A stretch of DNA of 64,000 bases from Paraburkholderia tropica (GCF_914484835.1 NZ_CAJZAR010000060.1:1-64000), one strand, 5' to 3'. Positions 24,123-33,194 are shown, numbered from the stretch's first letter. A program made the numbers and translations. Notes: a model not told the origin generated them from the letters alone.

Positions 24123-25232
24123 ATGAATACAGCCGTCAGCCACGCGCTGCGCACGCCTTTGCGCACGTCCCTCAAGGCGTGCGCCATCGCCGCCGTTCTC
24201 GCCGGCGCATCGTCGTCGGCGTTCGCGCAATCGAGCGTCCAGCTTTACGGCCAGGTCGACGAATGGGTCGGCGCCACGCGCTTCCCCGGCAGCCAGACGG
24301 CGTGGAACGTCGGCGGCGGCGGTATGTCGACGTCGTACTGGGGCCTGAAAGGCGCCGAAGACCTCGGTGGCGGCTACAAGGCGATCTTCGCCCTCGAAAG
24401 CTTCTTCCGCGCGCAGAACGGCCAGGACGGCCGCTTCTCCGGCGACACCTTCTTCGCGCGTAACGCCTACGTCGGCCTCGAATCGCCGTACGGTACGTTC
24501 ACGGCGGGCCGCCTGACGACGCAGCTGTTCGTCTCGACGATCCTGTTCAACCCGTTCATCGACTCGTACACCTTCTCGCCGATGGTGTACCACGTCTACC
24601 TCGGCCTCTCGACGTTCCCGACCTACACGACCGACCAGGGCGTGGTCGGCGATTCGGGCTGGAACAACGCGGTGCAGTACTCGACGCCGAACTTCAACGG
24701 CCTCTCGGGCTCGGTCATGTACGCGCTCGGCAACCAGGCCGGCGACAACGGCAAGAAGAAGTGGAGCGCCCAGGCGCTGTACTTCCACGGCCCGTTCGCG
24801 GCCACGGCGGTCTACCAGTACGTGAACTTCAACAGCACGCCGGGCGACATCGGCAGCATCGTGAGCGGCGAGACGACCATCGTCGGTCTGCGCAGCCAGG
24901 GCGTCGCGCAGGTCGGCCTGTCGTACGACCTCAAGTACGTGAAGTTCTTCGGCCAGTACATGTACACGAACAACAACAGCGACATCAGCAGCTGGCACGT
25001 GAACACGGCGCAGGGCGGCGTTTCGGTGCCGGCCGGCCCGGGCACGGTGATGGCGTCGTACGCGTACTCGCGCGACAGCGGCGGCCTGAACCAGACGCAC
25101 AACACGGCGGCGGTCGGCTACGACTATCCGCTCTCGAAGCGCACCGACGTCTACGCGGCCTATATGTACGACCACTACGACAACATGTCGTCGGGCATGA
25201 CCTACGGCGTGGGCCTGCGCGCGAAGTTCTAA
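24123..25232 (+). CDS. Outer membrane porin, OmpC/burkholderial trimeric type
   Basis: This 369-residue protein has a signal peptide ending SSSAFA before QSSVQLYGQVDEW. The N-terminal SVQLYGQVD strand is the hallmark of betaproteobacterial general porins. The mature part is rich in alternating beta strands with loop motifs typical of 16-strand barrels (SRFGLKG-like WGLKGAEDLGGGYKAIFALES). It ends in GLRAKF with the terminal Phe needed for outer membrane assembly. It should be a trimeric diffusion channel. AGGAGA precedes the ATG at 24123; the frame start at 24102 is rejected. Codon use is strongly biased to C-ending codons, suggesting high expression. A strong terminator follows. Confidence 0.94.
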   Translation: MNTAVSHALRTPLRTSLKACAIAAVLAGASSSAFAQSSVQLYGQVDEWVGATRFPGSQTAWNVGGGGMSTSYWGLKGAEDLGGGYKAIFALESFFRAQNGQDGRFSGDTFFARNAYVGLESPYGTFTAGRLTTQLFVSTILFNPFIDSYTFSPMVYHVYLGLSTFPTYTTDQGVVGDSGWNNAVQYSTPNFNGLSGSVMYALGNQAGDNGKKKWSAQALYFHGPFAATAVYQYVNFNSTPGDIGSIVSGETTIVGLRSQGVAQVGLSYDLKYVKFFGQYMYTNNNSDISSWHVNTAQGGVSVPAGPGTVMASYAYSRDSGGLNQTHNTAAVGYDYPLSKRTDVYAAYMYDHYDNMSSGMTYGVGLRAKF

Positions 25233-25272
25233 GCGCGCGGCGTCACTACGCCTTTCCGCCTGCCGGGACCGA

Positions 25273-25303
25273 CCCCGCGCTGTTCGCAGCGCGGGGTTTT
25301 TTT
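25273..25303 (+). terminator. Strong porin terminator
   Basis: A perfect 10-bp stem CCCCGCGCTG/CAGCGCGGGG with a TTCG tetraloop is followed by T7. It lies 40 bp after the porin stop. Confidence 0.95.
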
Positions 25304-25427
25304 ATTGCGCGCGCAACGGCGGCAGAGGGCGCGGGCCTGGGAGTTTGGCTACCAGGATTTGATAAAGCGCGCACAATATCGCCGATTGTTTCCTGATTAA
25401 CCTGATTTTTGCGGGAAGAAAGACGCG

Positions 25428-26372
25428 ATGGATACCCTCGTCAGCATGAAAGTGTTCCGGCAGGTGGTCGAGGCGGGGAGCTTCGTGGCGGCGGCCGAGC
25501 GCATGAGCATGTCGGCGGCGATGGCGAGCAAGCATGTGATGCATCTCGAACAGCAGCTCGGCGCGCGCCTGTTGAACCGCACCACGCGCCGCGTCGCGCC
25601 CACCGAGGCCGGGCGCGAGTATTACGAGCGCGTGGCCCAGGCGCTCACCGAACTCGACGAAGCCGGTCAGGCCGTCGGCGCCGCGAGCGTGGTGCCGCAG
25701 GGGCGGCTGCGCGTGTCGTCGCTGACGGCGTTCGGGCTGCGTCACGTGATGGGCGCGGTCGCCGACTACGCCGCCGATTTCCCGCAGGTGACCGTCGATA
25801 TCACGCTGTCGGACCGCGTCGTCGAATTGATCGACGAGGGCTTCGATGTGGCGATCCGCGCTTCGCCCTCGGGCCTGAAATCGTCGTCGCTGATCGCGCG
25901 GCCGCTCGCCACCGCGCATATCGTGCTGTGCGCCTCGCCCGAGTATCTGCGCCGCCACGGCGTGCCGAAGACGGTCGCCGATCTCTCGAAACACAAGTTC
26001 GTGCATTACGCGGGCGCCTCGGCGGCCGAACTCGCGCCGTTCTCGGAGGCGGGCGCGCGCCCGAAGCCGAGCGGCAACCTGATCGTCAATCACCTGGAGG
26101 CGCTGCGCGTGGTGGTGTTGCAGGGCGGCGGGCTGTCGATGCTCGGCACCGAGGTGATCGGCGACGATATCGCCGAGGGCCGACTCGTGCCGCTGCTCGT
26201 CGACGCGCTGCCGCCGCGCGAGCTGCCGATTTATGCCGTCTACGCGAGCCGTCGCCATCTGTCGGCGAAGGTGCGTTCGTTCGTCGATTTCCTCGCCGCG
26301 CGCTTCGGCTCGCGCGCGCTCTGGCCGGGCGTGGAGGAGATCCGCGCGGCGGCCTTGCGCAAGACCGTGTAG
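25428..26372 (+). CDS. LysR-family transcriptional regulator
   Basis: This 314-residue protein has the LysR winged helix at the N-terminus (FRQVVEAGSFVAAAERMSMSAAMASKHV, then LGARLLNRTTRRVAPTEAG). A type-2 periplasmic-binding-fold effector domain follows, with VTVDITLSDRVVELIDEGFDVAIRAS. It belongs to the large CrgA/DsdC-like group common in Burkholderia. Target genes are not evident: the porin upstream has its own terminator and the next gene is convergent nitronate monooxygenase. The ATG at 25428 starts the standard MDTLVSMKVF N-terminus. The effector is unknown. Confidence 0.92.
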   Translation: MDTLVSMKVFRQVVEAGSFVAAAERMSMSAAMASKHVMHLEQQLGARLLNRTTRRVAPTEAGREYYERVAQALTELDEAGQAVGAASVVPQGRLRVSSLTAFGLRHVMGAVADYAADFPQVTVDITLSDRVVELIDEGFDVAIRASPSGLKSSSLIARPLATAHIVLCASPEYLRRHGVPKTVADLSKHKFVHYAGASAAELAPFSEAGARPKPSGNLIVNHLEALRVVVLQGGGLSMLGTEVIGDDIAEGRLVPLLVDALPPRELPIYAVYASRRHLSAKVRSFVDFLAARFGSRALWPGVEEIRAAALRKTV

Positions 26373-26430
26373 CCGCGCGAGAGGTTGGAGCGCGCGGCGT
26401 GCGATCGGACGGGCGCCGCCGCGCCAAGCC

Positions 26431-27390
26431 TTACCGTCCGATCCCCAGCCGCGCCTTCGCCTCGCCGTATTCCTGCTTCAGCCGCTCGACCAGTTGCGCC
26501 ACCGACGGCACGTCGTCCATCAGGCCGACGCCCTGGCCCGCGCCCCAGATGTCCTTCCACGCTTTCGCCGCACCGCTGTCGAAGCTCATCTTCGTCTTGT
26601 CCGATTCCGGCAGCGCGTCCGGATCGAGCCCGGCGTTCACGATGCTTTCGCGGATGTAGTTGCCGTGCACGCCCGTGAACAGGTTCGTGTAGACGATATC
26701 GGCGGCCTTGGCTTCGAGGATCGCGTGCTTGTACTGCTCGACCGCGTGCGCCTCCTGGGTCGCGATGAAGCGCGTGCCCATATAGGCGAGATCCGCGCCC
26801 ATGGCCTGCGCGGCGAGGATCGAGCCGCCGTTGGCGATCGCGCCCGAGAGCACGATCGGGCCGTCGAAGATGCGCCGCACTTCGCCCACCAGCGCGAACG
26901 GCGAAGTCGTGCCCGCGTGGCCGCCCGCGCCCGCCGCGACGAGAATCAGCCCGTCGACGCCCGCTTCGAGCGCCTTGCCCGCATGGCGCAGATTGATGAC
27001 GTCGTGCAGCACGATGCCGCCGTAGCTGTGCACCGCGTCGAGCAGTTCCCTGGGCGGCGCGCGCAGGCTCGTGATGAAGATCGGCACCCGATGGTCCACG
27101 CAGACGCGGATATCGTGTTCGAGCCGCGCGTTCGACTGATGGACGATCTGGTTCACGGCGATCGGGCCGATGACGGCGTCGGGGTTCGCGGCCTTGTGCG
27201 CGGCGAGCTGCTCCTCGATCTGCGTGAGCCATTCGTCGAGCAGCTCGGCGGGGCGCGCGTTGAGCGCCGGGAACGAGCCGACGATGCCCGCCTTGCACTG
27301 CGCGAGCACAAGCTCGGGATAGCTCACGATGAACATCGGCGAGGCGACGACGGGCAAGGACAGGTTCTGCAGGACGGCGGGCAATGCCAT
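26431..27390 (-). CDS. Nitronate monooxygenase (2-nitropropane dioxygenase) family
   Basis: This 319-residue TIM-barrel flavoprotein contains the family motifs VVASPMFIVSYPELVLAQCKAGIVGSFPA at the N-terminus and GLILVAAGAGGHAGTTSPFAL at about 150-170 with the conserved His of GGHAG. ANGGSILAAQAMGADLAYMGTRF binds FMN phosphate. It should oxidise alkyl nitronates such as propionate-3-nitronate, protecting from or using nitro compounds. Length is normal. The ATG at 27390 has GGAG nearby. The gene is convergent with the LysR gene and divergent from the dehalogenase-like gene with a 199-bp gap. Confidence 0.92.
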   Translation of the reverse strand: MALPAVLQNLSLPVVASPMFIVSYPELVLAQCKAGIVGSFPALNARPAELLDEWLTQIEEQLAAHKAANPDAVIGPIAVNQIVHQSNARLEHDIRVCVDHRVPIFITSLRAPPRELLDAVHSYGGIVLHDVINLRHAGKALEAGVDGLILVAAGAGGHAGTTSPFALVGEVRRIFDGPIVLSGAIANGGSILAAQAMGADLAYMGTRFIATQEAHAVEQYKHAILEAKAADIVYTNLFTGVHGNYIRESIVNAGLDPDALPESDKTKMSFDSGAAKAWKDIWGAGQGVGLMDDVPSVAQLVERLKQEYGEAKARLGIGR

Positions 27391-27589
27391 GACGGGATCT
27401 CCTTACATCGCTGAATAAAACGGTCGTTCGATTATAGGTGCGCGTGTTGCCGCGTATGCCGTGCGCGCCGCCGCATCGACTGGAGGGAGTGTTCGGTTTC
27501 TAGCTTTTCGGGCCCGAAAGCGCCGCTGCCTGCCGCGTGCCACTCCTACAATGTCGCACAGACCAACAAGCACATCCGGGAGACAAGCC

Positions 27590-28489
27590 ATGCCGTTCGA
27601 TGGATTCACGCCCTTCACCGTTCCCACCGCGAGCGGCGTCGAGATCGCGGGCATCAAGGGCGGAGACGGACCGCCGCTGCTGCTCCTGCACGGCCATCCG
27701 CAGACGCACATGATCTGGCATCGCTGCGCGGAGGATCTGGCGAAGCACTTCACCGTGATCGCCACCGATCTGCGCGGTTACGGCGCCTCGTCGAAGCCGC
27801 CGAGCGACGCCACGCACGCCGCCTACTCGAAGCGCACGATGGCCGCCGATCAGGTCGCGGTCATGCGCCACTTCGGCTTCGAGCGCTTTCTCGTCTGCGC
27901 GCACGATCGCGGCGCGCGCGTCGCGCACCGCATGGCGCTCGACCACGCGGACGCCGTCGAGCGCCTGATGCTGCTCGACATCGCGCCCACGCTCGCCATG
28001 TACGAGCAGACCAACCGCGAATTCGCCACGCTCTACTTCCACTGGTTCCTGCTGATCCAGCCCGAGCCGCTGCCCGAAGCGCTGATCGGCGCCGATCCCG
28101 ACGCCTATATCGAGCGCGTGATGGGCAGCCGCCACGCGGGCCTCGCGCCGTTCGCGCCCAAGGCGCTCGGCGCATACCGCGCGGCGCTGCGCCAGCCCGG
28201 CGCCGTGCATGCGATGTGCGAGGACTATCGCGCTTCCGCGACCATCGACCTCGAACACGACCGCGCCGATATCGAGCGCGGCCACAAGGTGGGCTGTCCG
28301 CTGCGCGTGCTGTGGGGCGAGCACGGCGTGATCGAGCAGTGCTTCGATCCGCTCGCCGAATGGCGCAAGGTGGCGCGCGACGTGAGCGGCCGCGCGCTGG
28401 ACTGCGGCCACTACATTCCCGAGGAAGCGAGCGTGGAATTGACCGCCGAGATCCTGTCGTTCTTCGAAGCGACCGAGCGCCAGGACTGA
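27590..28489 (+). CDS. Fluoroacetate/haloacetate dehalogenase-like alpha/beta hydrolase
   Basis: This 299-residue alpha/beta hydrolase resembles the fluoroacetate dehalogenase of Burkholderia sp. FA1. All key residues of that enzyme have counterparts: nucleophile Asp106 with Arg107 and Arg110 in HDRGAR, His151-Trp152 in FHWFL (the fluoride pocket), Tyr213 in CEDYRA, and catalytic His274 in GHYIP. The HGHPQTHMIWH and DLRGYGASSKP segments also match. It should hydrolyse haloacetates, possibly including C-F bonds, although some relatives are plain esterases. The ATG at 27590 follows GGGAG; in-frame codons from 27461 are not coding. It faces the nitronate monooxygenase gene divergently and is convergent with the Lrp gene. 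Confidence 0.85.
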   Translation: MPFDGFTPFTVPTASGVEIAGIKGGDGPPLLLLHGHPQTHMIWHRCAEDLAKHFTVIATDLRGYGASSKPPSDATHAAYSKRTMAADQVAVMRHFGFERFLVCAHDRGARVAHRMALDHADAVERLMLLDIAPTLAMYEQTNREFATLYFHWFLLIQPEPLPEALIGADPDAYIERVMGSRHAGLAPFAPKALGAYRAALRQPGAVHAMCEDYRASATIDLEHDRADIERGHKVGCPLRVLWGEHGVIEQCFDPLAEWRKVARDVSGRALDCGHYIPEEASVELTAEILSFFEATERQD

Positions 28490-28527
28490 AGACAGGATTG
28501 AAACGCCAGGATTGAAGCGCGCGGCGG

Positions 28528-28998
28528 TTATCCGAGCGGCGGCAGGCGGCGCGGCACGGGCGTCGACTTGACGATGGCCGTGCTGGTTTCCGCGCGCTCG
28601 GTGACCTTGTTGAGGATCTCGTCGAGCTGCTCGATGGAATGCAGCCAGATGCGCGCGATGAAGCAGTCGTCGCCGGTGACCTTGTCGCATTCGATGAATT
28701 CGGGGATGCGGCGGATCACGTCCTCCACCAGATGCAGTTGCCCCGGCAGCGGCTTCACGCGCACGACGGCCTGCAGCGTGTAGCCGAGCGCGCGCGGGTC
28801 GATGCGCACCGTATAGCCGCCGATCACGCCCTGCGCTTCGAGCCGCCGCAAGCGCTCCGAGGTGCTGGGCGCCGACAGCCCGACGAGGCGCGCCAGTTCG
28901 CTCACGCTCGCGCGCGCGTCCTCCACGAGCGCGGCCAGCAGCGCGCGGTCGATCTCGTCGAGTGCGGCGGCGGGTTGCGGGTTCGGTCGCTTGTTCAT
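28528..28998 (-). CDS. Lrp/AsnC-family transcriptional regulator
   Basis: This 156-residue protein has the AsnC helix-turn-helix (LDEIDRALLAALVEDARASVSELARLVGLSAPSTSERLRRLE, about 13-55), then GVIGGYTVRIDPRALGY. The RAM effector domain has DCFIARIWLHSIEQLDEIL. It probably senses an amino acid and controls the divergent EamA exporter gene, whose start lies 160 bp away, a common arrangement for Lrp-regulated amino acid exporters. The ATG at 28998 follows GGAGGAACC; the longer frame to 29391 is antisense to the exporter and not coding. Confidence 0.92.
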   Translation of the reverse strand: MNKRPNPQPAAALDEIDRALLAALVEDARASVSELARLVGLSAPSTSERLRRLEAQGVIGGYTVRIDPRALGYTLQAVVRVKPLPGQLHLVEDVIRRIPEFIECDKVTGDDCFIARIWLHSIEQLDEILNKVTERAETSTAIVKSTPVPRRLPPLG

Positions 28999-29158
28999 GA
29001 TGCGGTTCCTCCAGATTCCCGGCTCGTTTGCGTCTCGCGCCTTCATTTCGAAGGCAGGCGGGCGTTTGCGCCTTAGTTTAGCTCTGTATCCTGCGCGGCG
29101 GCCTGTGTAGACTTTCAGGCATAAACAGACGCATTCCACGAACGAGGAACACGCACAC

Positions 29159-30058
29159 ATGGCCACTCCCGAAATCCGCCGCGGCGCGGGCGAGATGATC
29201 GTCGCGATGCTGATGTCCGGCACCATCGGCTGGCTTGTCGTCGATTCGCAGCAGGCGCCGATCAACGTCGCGTTCATGCGCTGCGTGCTCGGCGGCGCGA
29301 CGCTCGCGCTCGTCTGCGCGGCGCTCGGGCTGTTCCGGCAGCGGCTGCCGTGGCGCACGCTGGCGCTCGCGATGGCGGGCGGCGCGGCCATCGTCGCGAA
29401 CTGGGTGCTGCTATTCGCCGCTTATTCGCGCGCGTCGATTTCGATGGCGACCGCCGTCTACAACACCCAGCCGTTCATGCTGGTCGGGCTCGGCGTGCTG
29501 GTGCTGCGCGAACGCGTGAGCGCGTCGACGGTGGTGTGGCTCGCGCTGGCCTTCGTCGGCCTGGTGGGCGTGGTCGAGGTGCCGCCCGCCGTGCTCGCGG
29601 TGCCGGGCCAGTACCTCGTGGGTGTGGCCTGCGCGGCGGGCGCGGCCTTGCTCTACGCGATCTCGTCGATCATCACGCGGCATCTGAAGGGCACGCCGCC
29701 GCATCTGATCGCGCTCGTGCAGCTCGCGTTCGGCGCGTTCGCGCTCGCGCCTTTCATCCACTACGGCACGCTGCCCGCGACGCCCGTGCACTGGGCGCAG
29801 ATCGTCACGCTCGGCATCGTGCACACGGGCATCATGTACGTGCTGCTCTACGGCGCGATCCAGAAGCTGCCGACGGCGATGACGGGCGCGCTCTCGTTCA
29901 TCTATCCGGTGGTGGCGATTCTGGTCGACTGGTTCGCGTTCGGTCAGCGGCTCGCGTGGATTCAGGTCGCGGGCGCGGCGCTGATCCTGCTCGCGGCGGC
30001 GGGCGTCAATCTCGGCTGGCGGATCGTGCCGGCGCGCAGCAAGGCGCAAGGCGCGTAA
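29159..30058 (+). CDS. EamA/DMT-superfamily transporter
   Basis: This 299-residue inner-membrane protein has ten hydrophobic segments arranged as two EamA repeats. The repeats are visible as FMRCVLGGATLALVC and TAVYNTQPFMLVGLGVLVL in the first half, and IALVQLAFGAFALAPF and TGALSFIYPVVAILVDW in the second. The family exports amino acids, metabolites or drugs. The divergent Lrp-type gene suggests an amino acid or related compound. GAGGAAC lies upstream of the ATG. The 125 bp to the DUF445 gene allow but do not prove co-transcription. Confidence 0.9.
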   Translation: MATPEIRRGAGEMIVAMLMSGTIGWLVVDSQQAPINVAFMRCVLGGATLALVCAALGLFRQRLPWRTLALAMAGGAAIVANWVLLFAAYSRASISMATAVYNTQPFMLVGLGVLVLRERVSASTVVWLALAFVGLVGVVEVPPAVLAVPGQYLVGVACAAGAALLYAISSIITRHLKGTPPHLIALVQLAFGAFALAPFIHYGTLPATPVHWAQIVTLGIVHTGIMYVLLYGAIQKLPTAMTGALSFIYPVVAILVDWFAFGQRLAWIQVAGAALILLAAAGVNLGWRIVPARSKAQGA

Positions 30059-30183
30059 CGCGGCACGCCAAATTCGATCGAGGCGAGATCAAGCGAACGT
30101 GGCGCGGTGGAGGCGGGCGTTCCCACGCTGGCCGCATAATGGCGCGGTTTCAACCGCCCCACGCCGCTCCACGCGTCAGCCGC

Positions 30184-31542
30184 ATGACCACGCCTTCCTC
30201 ATCGCCCGATCCGATCCCCGACACGCGTCGCGACACGCGCACCGCCCGCGCCGAACTCAGCCAGGACGAACGCGACCTGCGCCGCGCCAAGCGCCGCGCG
30301 CTCGCGCTGCTGCTGGGCGCGGCGCTGGTGTTCGTCGTCACGGCGCTGTCGCCGCCGGGCGTGGTGATCGACGGCATCAAGGCCGTGAGCGAGGCCGCGA
30401 TGGTGGGCGCGCTGGCCGACTGGTTCGCCGTGGTCGCGCTGTTCCGGCGCGTGCCGATTCCGTTCATCGCGCGGCGCACGGGCGTGATTCCACGCAACAA
30501 GGACCGCATCGCCGACGAACTCGCCACCTTCGTGCAGGAGAAGTTTCTCGACGTGAGTTCGCTCGTCGGGCTAATCCGCCGCCACGATCCGGTCGAGCGT
30601 CTGTCGACGTGGCTGCGCGCGCCCGAGAACGCGCGCCATCTCGGCGATTACGCGGTGCGGCTCATGTCGGGCCTGCTCGGCCTCACTGACGACGCGCGCA
30701 TCCAGAGCTTCATCCGCGACGGCCTGCACGCCGCGCTCGACAAGGTCGATCTCTCGAAGTCGGCGGGCGCGCTGCTCGACACGCTCACGAAGGACGGCCG
30801 TCATCAGGAACTGCTCGACCAGATGCTCGATCAGCTCGGCCAGTTGCTGAGCGAGGACAGCACGCGCGCCTTCGTGGCGACGCGCATCGTCGACGGGCTC
30901 AAGGGCGAGTTTCCGAAGACCGAGAAATTCCTGCCCTCGGAATGGATCGGCGAGAGCGGCGCGCGCGTGCTCGAAAGCGCGGTGAACCGCTTGTTGCTGC
31001 AAGTGAGCGAGGACCGCGAACATCATCTGCGCGTGAAGTTCGACGAGATCGTGCAGCGCCTGATCGTGCAATTGAAAAACGATCCGGCGTTTCTGCGCAA
31101 GGGCGAGGAACTGAAGACGAGTCTGCGCGAAGGCAGCGCGCTCAACGACTACACGCGCGAGTTGTGGGACAGCCTGCGCGCGTGGCTGCGCGACGATCTC
31201 GAACGCGAGGACTCCACGCTGCACGCGAAGGTGGCCGCGACGGGGCGCTGGCTCGGCGAGGCGCTGGCCGCCGACGCCGATCTGCGCGCCTCGCTGAACA
31301 GTCATCTCGAAGACGCCGCGCGCGCGATGGCGCCGGATTTCGCGCGCTATCTGACGCATCACATCCGCGACACGGTGCGCAACTGGGACACGGCCGAAAC
31401 CGCGCGCCTGATCGAACTGAAAATCGGCAAGGATCTCCAGGAGATTCGCGTGAACGGCACGGTGATCGGCGGCACGATCGGGCTCGGCTTATATCTGTGC
31501 TCGCATCTGTTCGACTGGTTGCGCGTGCATATCGGTCTTTGA
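30184..31542 (+). CDS. DUF445 family membrane-associated protein (YjiN-like)
   Basis: This 452-residue protein has a polar N-terminus of about 40 residues, a hydrophobic segment ALLLGAALVFVVTAL, and the conserved DUF445 block KAVSEAAMVGALADWFAVVALFRR near 75-100. IPRNKDRIADELATFVQEKFL follows. The central 300 residues are mainly charged helices, probably coiled coil. A C-terminal hydrophobic GGTIGLGLYLCSHLFDWL anchors the other end. It should be an inner-membrane protein of unknown function. The ATG at 30184 is one of few candidate starts, and no strong ribosome site is visible. A terminator lies 225 bp downstream. Confidence 0.88.
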   Translation: MTTPSSSPDPIPDTRRDTRTARAELSQDERDLRRAKRRALALLLGAALVFVVTALSPPGVVIDGIKAVSEAAMVGALADWFAVVALFRRVPIPFIARRTGVIPRNKDRIADELATFVQEKFLDVSSLVGLIRRHDPVERLSTWLRAPENARHLGDYAVRLMSGLLGLTDDARIQSFIRDGLHAALDKVDLSKSAGALLDTLTKDGRHQELLDQMLDQLGQLLSEDSTRAFVATRIVDGLKGEFPKTEKFLPSEWIGESGARVLESAVNRLLLQVSEDREHHLRVKFDEIVQRLIVQLKNDPAFLRKGEELKTSLREGSALNDYTRELWDSLRAWLRDDLEREDSTLHAKVAATGRWLGEALAADADLRASLNSHLEDAARAMAPDFARYLTHHIRDTVRNWDTAETARLIELKIGKDLQEIRVNGTVIGGTIGLGLYLCSHLFDWLRVHIGL

Positions 31543-31766
31543 GCGGCGCTGGACGATCTGATTATTCGATTCGGATAGCGAACTAAATTACGCGCCGTGA
31601 ATTTCGCCGATTTCACCTGCATAAATGCGCGATTGCGCATGAGCGATGCGGGCTTTGACAGGGCATTTCGCTGCTGCCCCGTTTTTAGGGAAATCACTGA
31701 TGCTGCGCGTATTCTCGCGCGAGTATGATCGGCTCGACAGTTTGATCACGTCAGAGCACGATACTC

Positions 31767-31801
31767 ACGCTCGTCCCCGAAAAAGGACGAGCGTTTTTTT
31801 T
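31767..31801 (+). terminator. Strong plus-strand terminator 225 bp after DUF445
   Basis: Arms ACGCTCGTCC and GGACGAGCGT (31767-31776 and 31785-31794) with a CCGAAAAA loop are followed by eight T. The distance from the DUF445 stop is large, so it may end either a long 3' UTR or an independent small transcript in 31560-31800. Confidence 0.92.
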
Positions 31802-31809
31802 GGCGCGGC

Positions 31810-32736
31810 TCAGACCGCGCCGGCGGGCGCCTCGATGCCGTCCTCGCGCAGCACCAGCGCGCCGCTCTTTGCCAGCTCGCCGGTCAGCTCGCGCAGCAGG
31901 GCGGGCCAGGCGCTTTCGGGCGCGAGTTGCTGCGCCGCCGCGCGAATGATCGACGCGTTCGCCACCATCGCCTCAAGCGCGCCGTAACTCAGGCTGCGCA
32001 CTTCGAGCAGCTTGAACACGATCAGCACCTTGAGCGCATTTTTCGCGTTGCGCGCCGGATCGGCACGCAGCCATGCGAGACGCGAATGCGCGCGCTCGAG
32101 CGCGGCGCGCGCGTCGGCGAACGGCGCGCCGTGGCCCGGAATCACCACGGCGATATCGAGTTGCGCGATGGCGTCGAGCACGGCTTGCTGCTCGGAAAAT
32201 CCGCTGCCGCCGTCGAGTTCGGGAAAGATCACGCCGAAGCCGTTTTCCCAGAGCGCGTCGGCGCTGATCAGCACGCGCGGCTCGGGCGCGTACAGCATCA
32301 GCGAGTCGGGATCGTGGCCCGGCGCGCCGATCACCTGCCAGTCGAAACCGCCGAGCGCGATCTGCTCGCCCGCCGCGAGCGTGCCGGTGAAGCTGAAGCG
32401 CTCGCAGGTCTGCGCGGTGGCGTCGAAGGTGAGGCGGGCTTCGTCCCACGTGCGCACGGCATCGGCGCTGGCGACGGGTATCAGCGTCTCGCAGCGCCAT
32501 TGCGCCTGCGCCTGCAATTGCGCGTTGCCGCCGCAATGATCCGAATGCAGATGCGTGTTGACGATCACGTCGAGCGCGCGGCCCGCGAGCGCGTGCTGCA
32601 CGAGCGCGACGGTCTGCGCGGCGTGCGTGGCGTAACCGGTATCGACGAGCGCCGCGCGCGCTTCATCGACGAGCAGCACGTTGTTCGACGAGAGCCAGCC
32701 GCGCTCGAATACGCGGATCGAATCGGGCAGCTTCAT
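31810..32736 (-). CDS. MBL-fold metallo-hydrolase
   Basis: This 308-residue metallo-beta-lactamase-fold protein has the metal motif THLHSDHCGG (His62, His64, Asp66, His67). Later ligands appear in GAPGHDPDS, SADALWENGFGV and IPGHGAPF. A C-terminal helical region of about 90 residues is an extension seen in glyoxalase-II-like and related hydrolases. It should hydrolyse a thioester or ester with two metal ions; the substrate is unknown. It is the last gene of a six-gene run and overlaps the MaoC gene by 4 bp. Linkage to MaoC and HMG-CoA lyase hints at acyl-CoA or thioester chemistry. Confidence 0.9.
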   Translation of the reverse strand: MKLPDSIRVFERGWLSSNNVLLVDEARAALVDTGYATHAAQTVALVQHALAGRALDVIVNTHLHSDHCGGNAQLQAQAQWRCETLIPVASADAVRTWDEARLTFDATAQTCERFSFTGTLAAGEQIALGGFDWQVIGAPGHDPDSLMLYAPEPRVLISADALWENGFGVIFPELDGGSGFSEQQAVLDAIAQLDIAVVIPGHGAPFADARAALERAHSRLAWLRADPARNAKNALKVLIVFKLLEVRSLSYGALEAMVANASIIRAAAQQLAPESAWPALLRELTGELAKSGALVLREDGIEAPAGAV

Positions 32737-33194
32737 GGCGCGGACGTCGCGGTGCGTGCGTCAGGCTTCGGCATCACGAGAATCGTCGCGCGGCCGATCA
32801 CGAGCGTCTCGCCGCGCTGATTCGTGGCCGTGCCGTCGAGCTTCACGAGATCGCCGTTCAGGCTCGCCTTCCAGTGCGCGTCGACCACGCGCCATTCGAA
32901 GGTGATGACGTCGTGCGCGTGCGCGGCGCGCTTGAGCTTCATGTCGAATTCGAGCCCGAGCGGCTGCGCGTGCTGCGAATAATGCGTCGCGAGCAGCGCC
33001 ATGAAATGCGCGGTGGGCTGCGTGCCCGAGGCGATCAGGCCGCCGAAGCGGCTTTGCGCGGCGTACTCGTCGTCGTGATGCAGCGGGTTCAGATCGTTCA
33101 CGAGCGTGGCGAACGATTTCACAGAGTCGGGCGAGAGCGCGAGCGTCGAGCGAAACGTTTCGCCGATCTGCACGATGCGGGCGGGCGCGGTCAT
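32733..33194 (-). CDS. MaoC-like hot-dog dehydratase
   Basis: This 153-residue hot-dog protein has the MaoC/(R)-enoyl-CoA hydratase signature, with FATLVNDLNPLHHDDEYA around 28-45 (catalytic Asp and His of the hydratase-2 motif). FGGLIASGTQPTAHFMALL follows, and a beta-rich half ends TNQRGETLVIGRATILV. It should add water to enoyl-CoAs or be a related thioester dehydratase. Length is normal for single-domain members. The ATG at 33194 overlaps the end of DUF1289 by 4 bp and its end overlaps the MBL gene by 4 bp, a translationally coupled trio. Confidence 0.9.
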   Translation of the reverse strand: MTAPARIVQIGETFRSTLALSPDSVKSFATLVNDLNPLHHDDEYAAQSRFGGLIASGTQPTAHFMALLATHYSQHAQPLGLEFDMKLKRAAHAHDVITFEWRVVDAHWKASLNGDLVKLDGTATNQRGETLVIGRATILVMPKPDARTATSAP

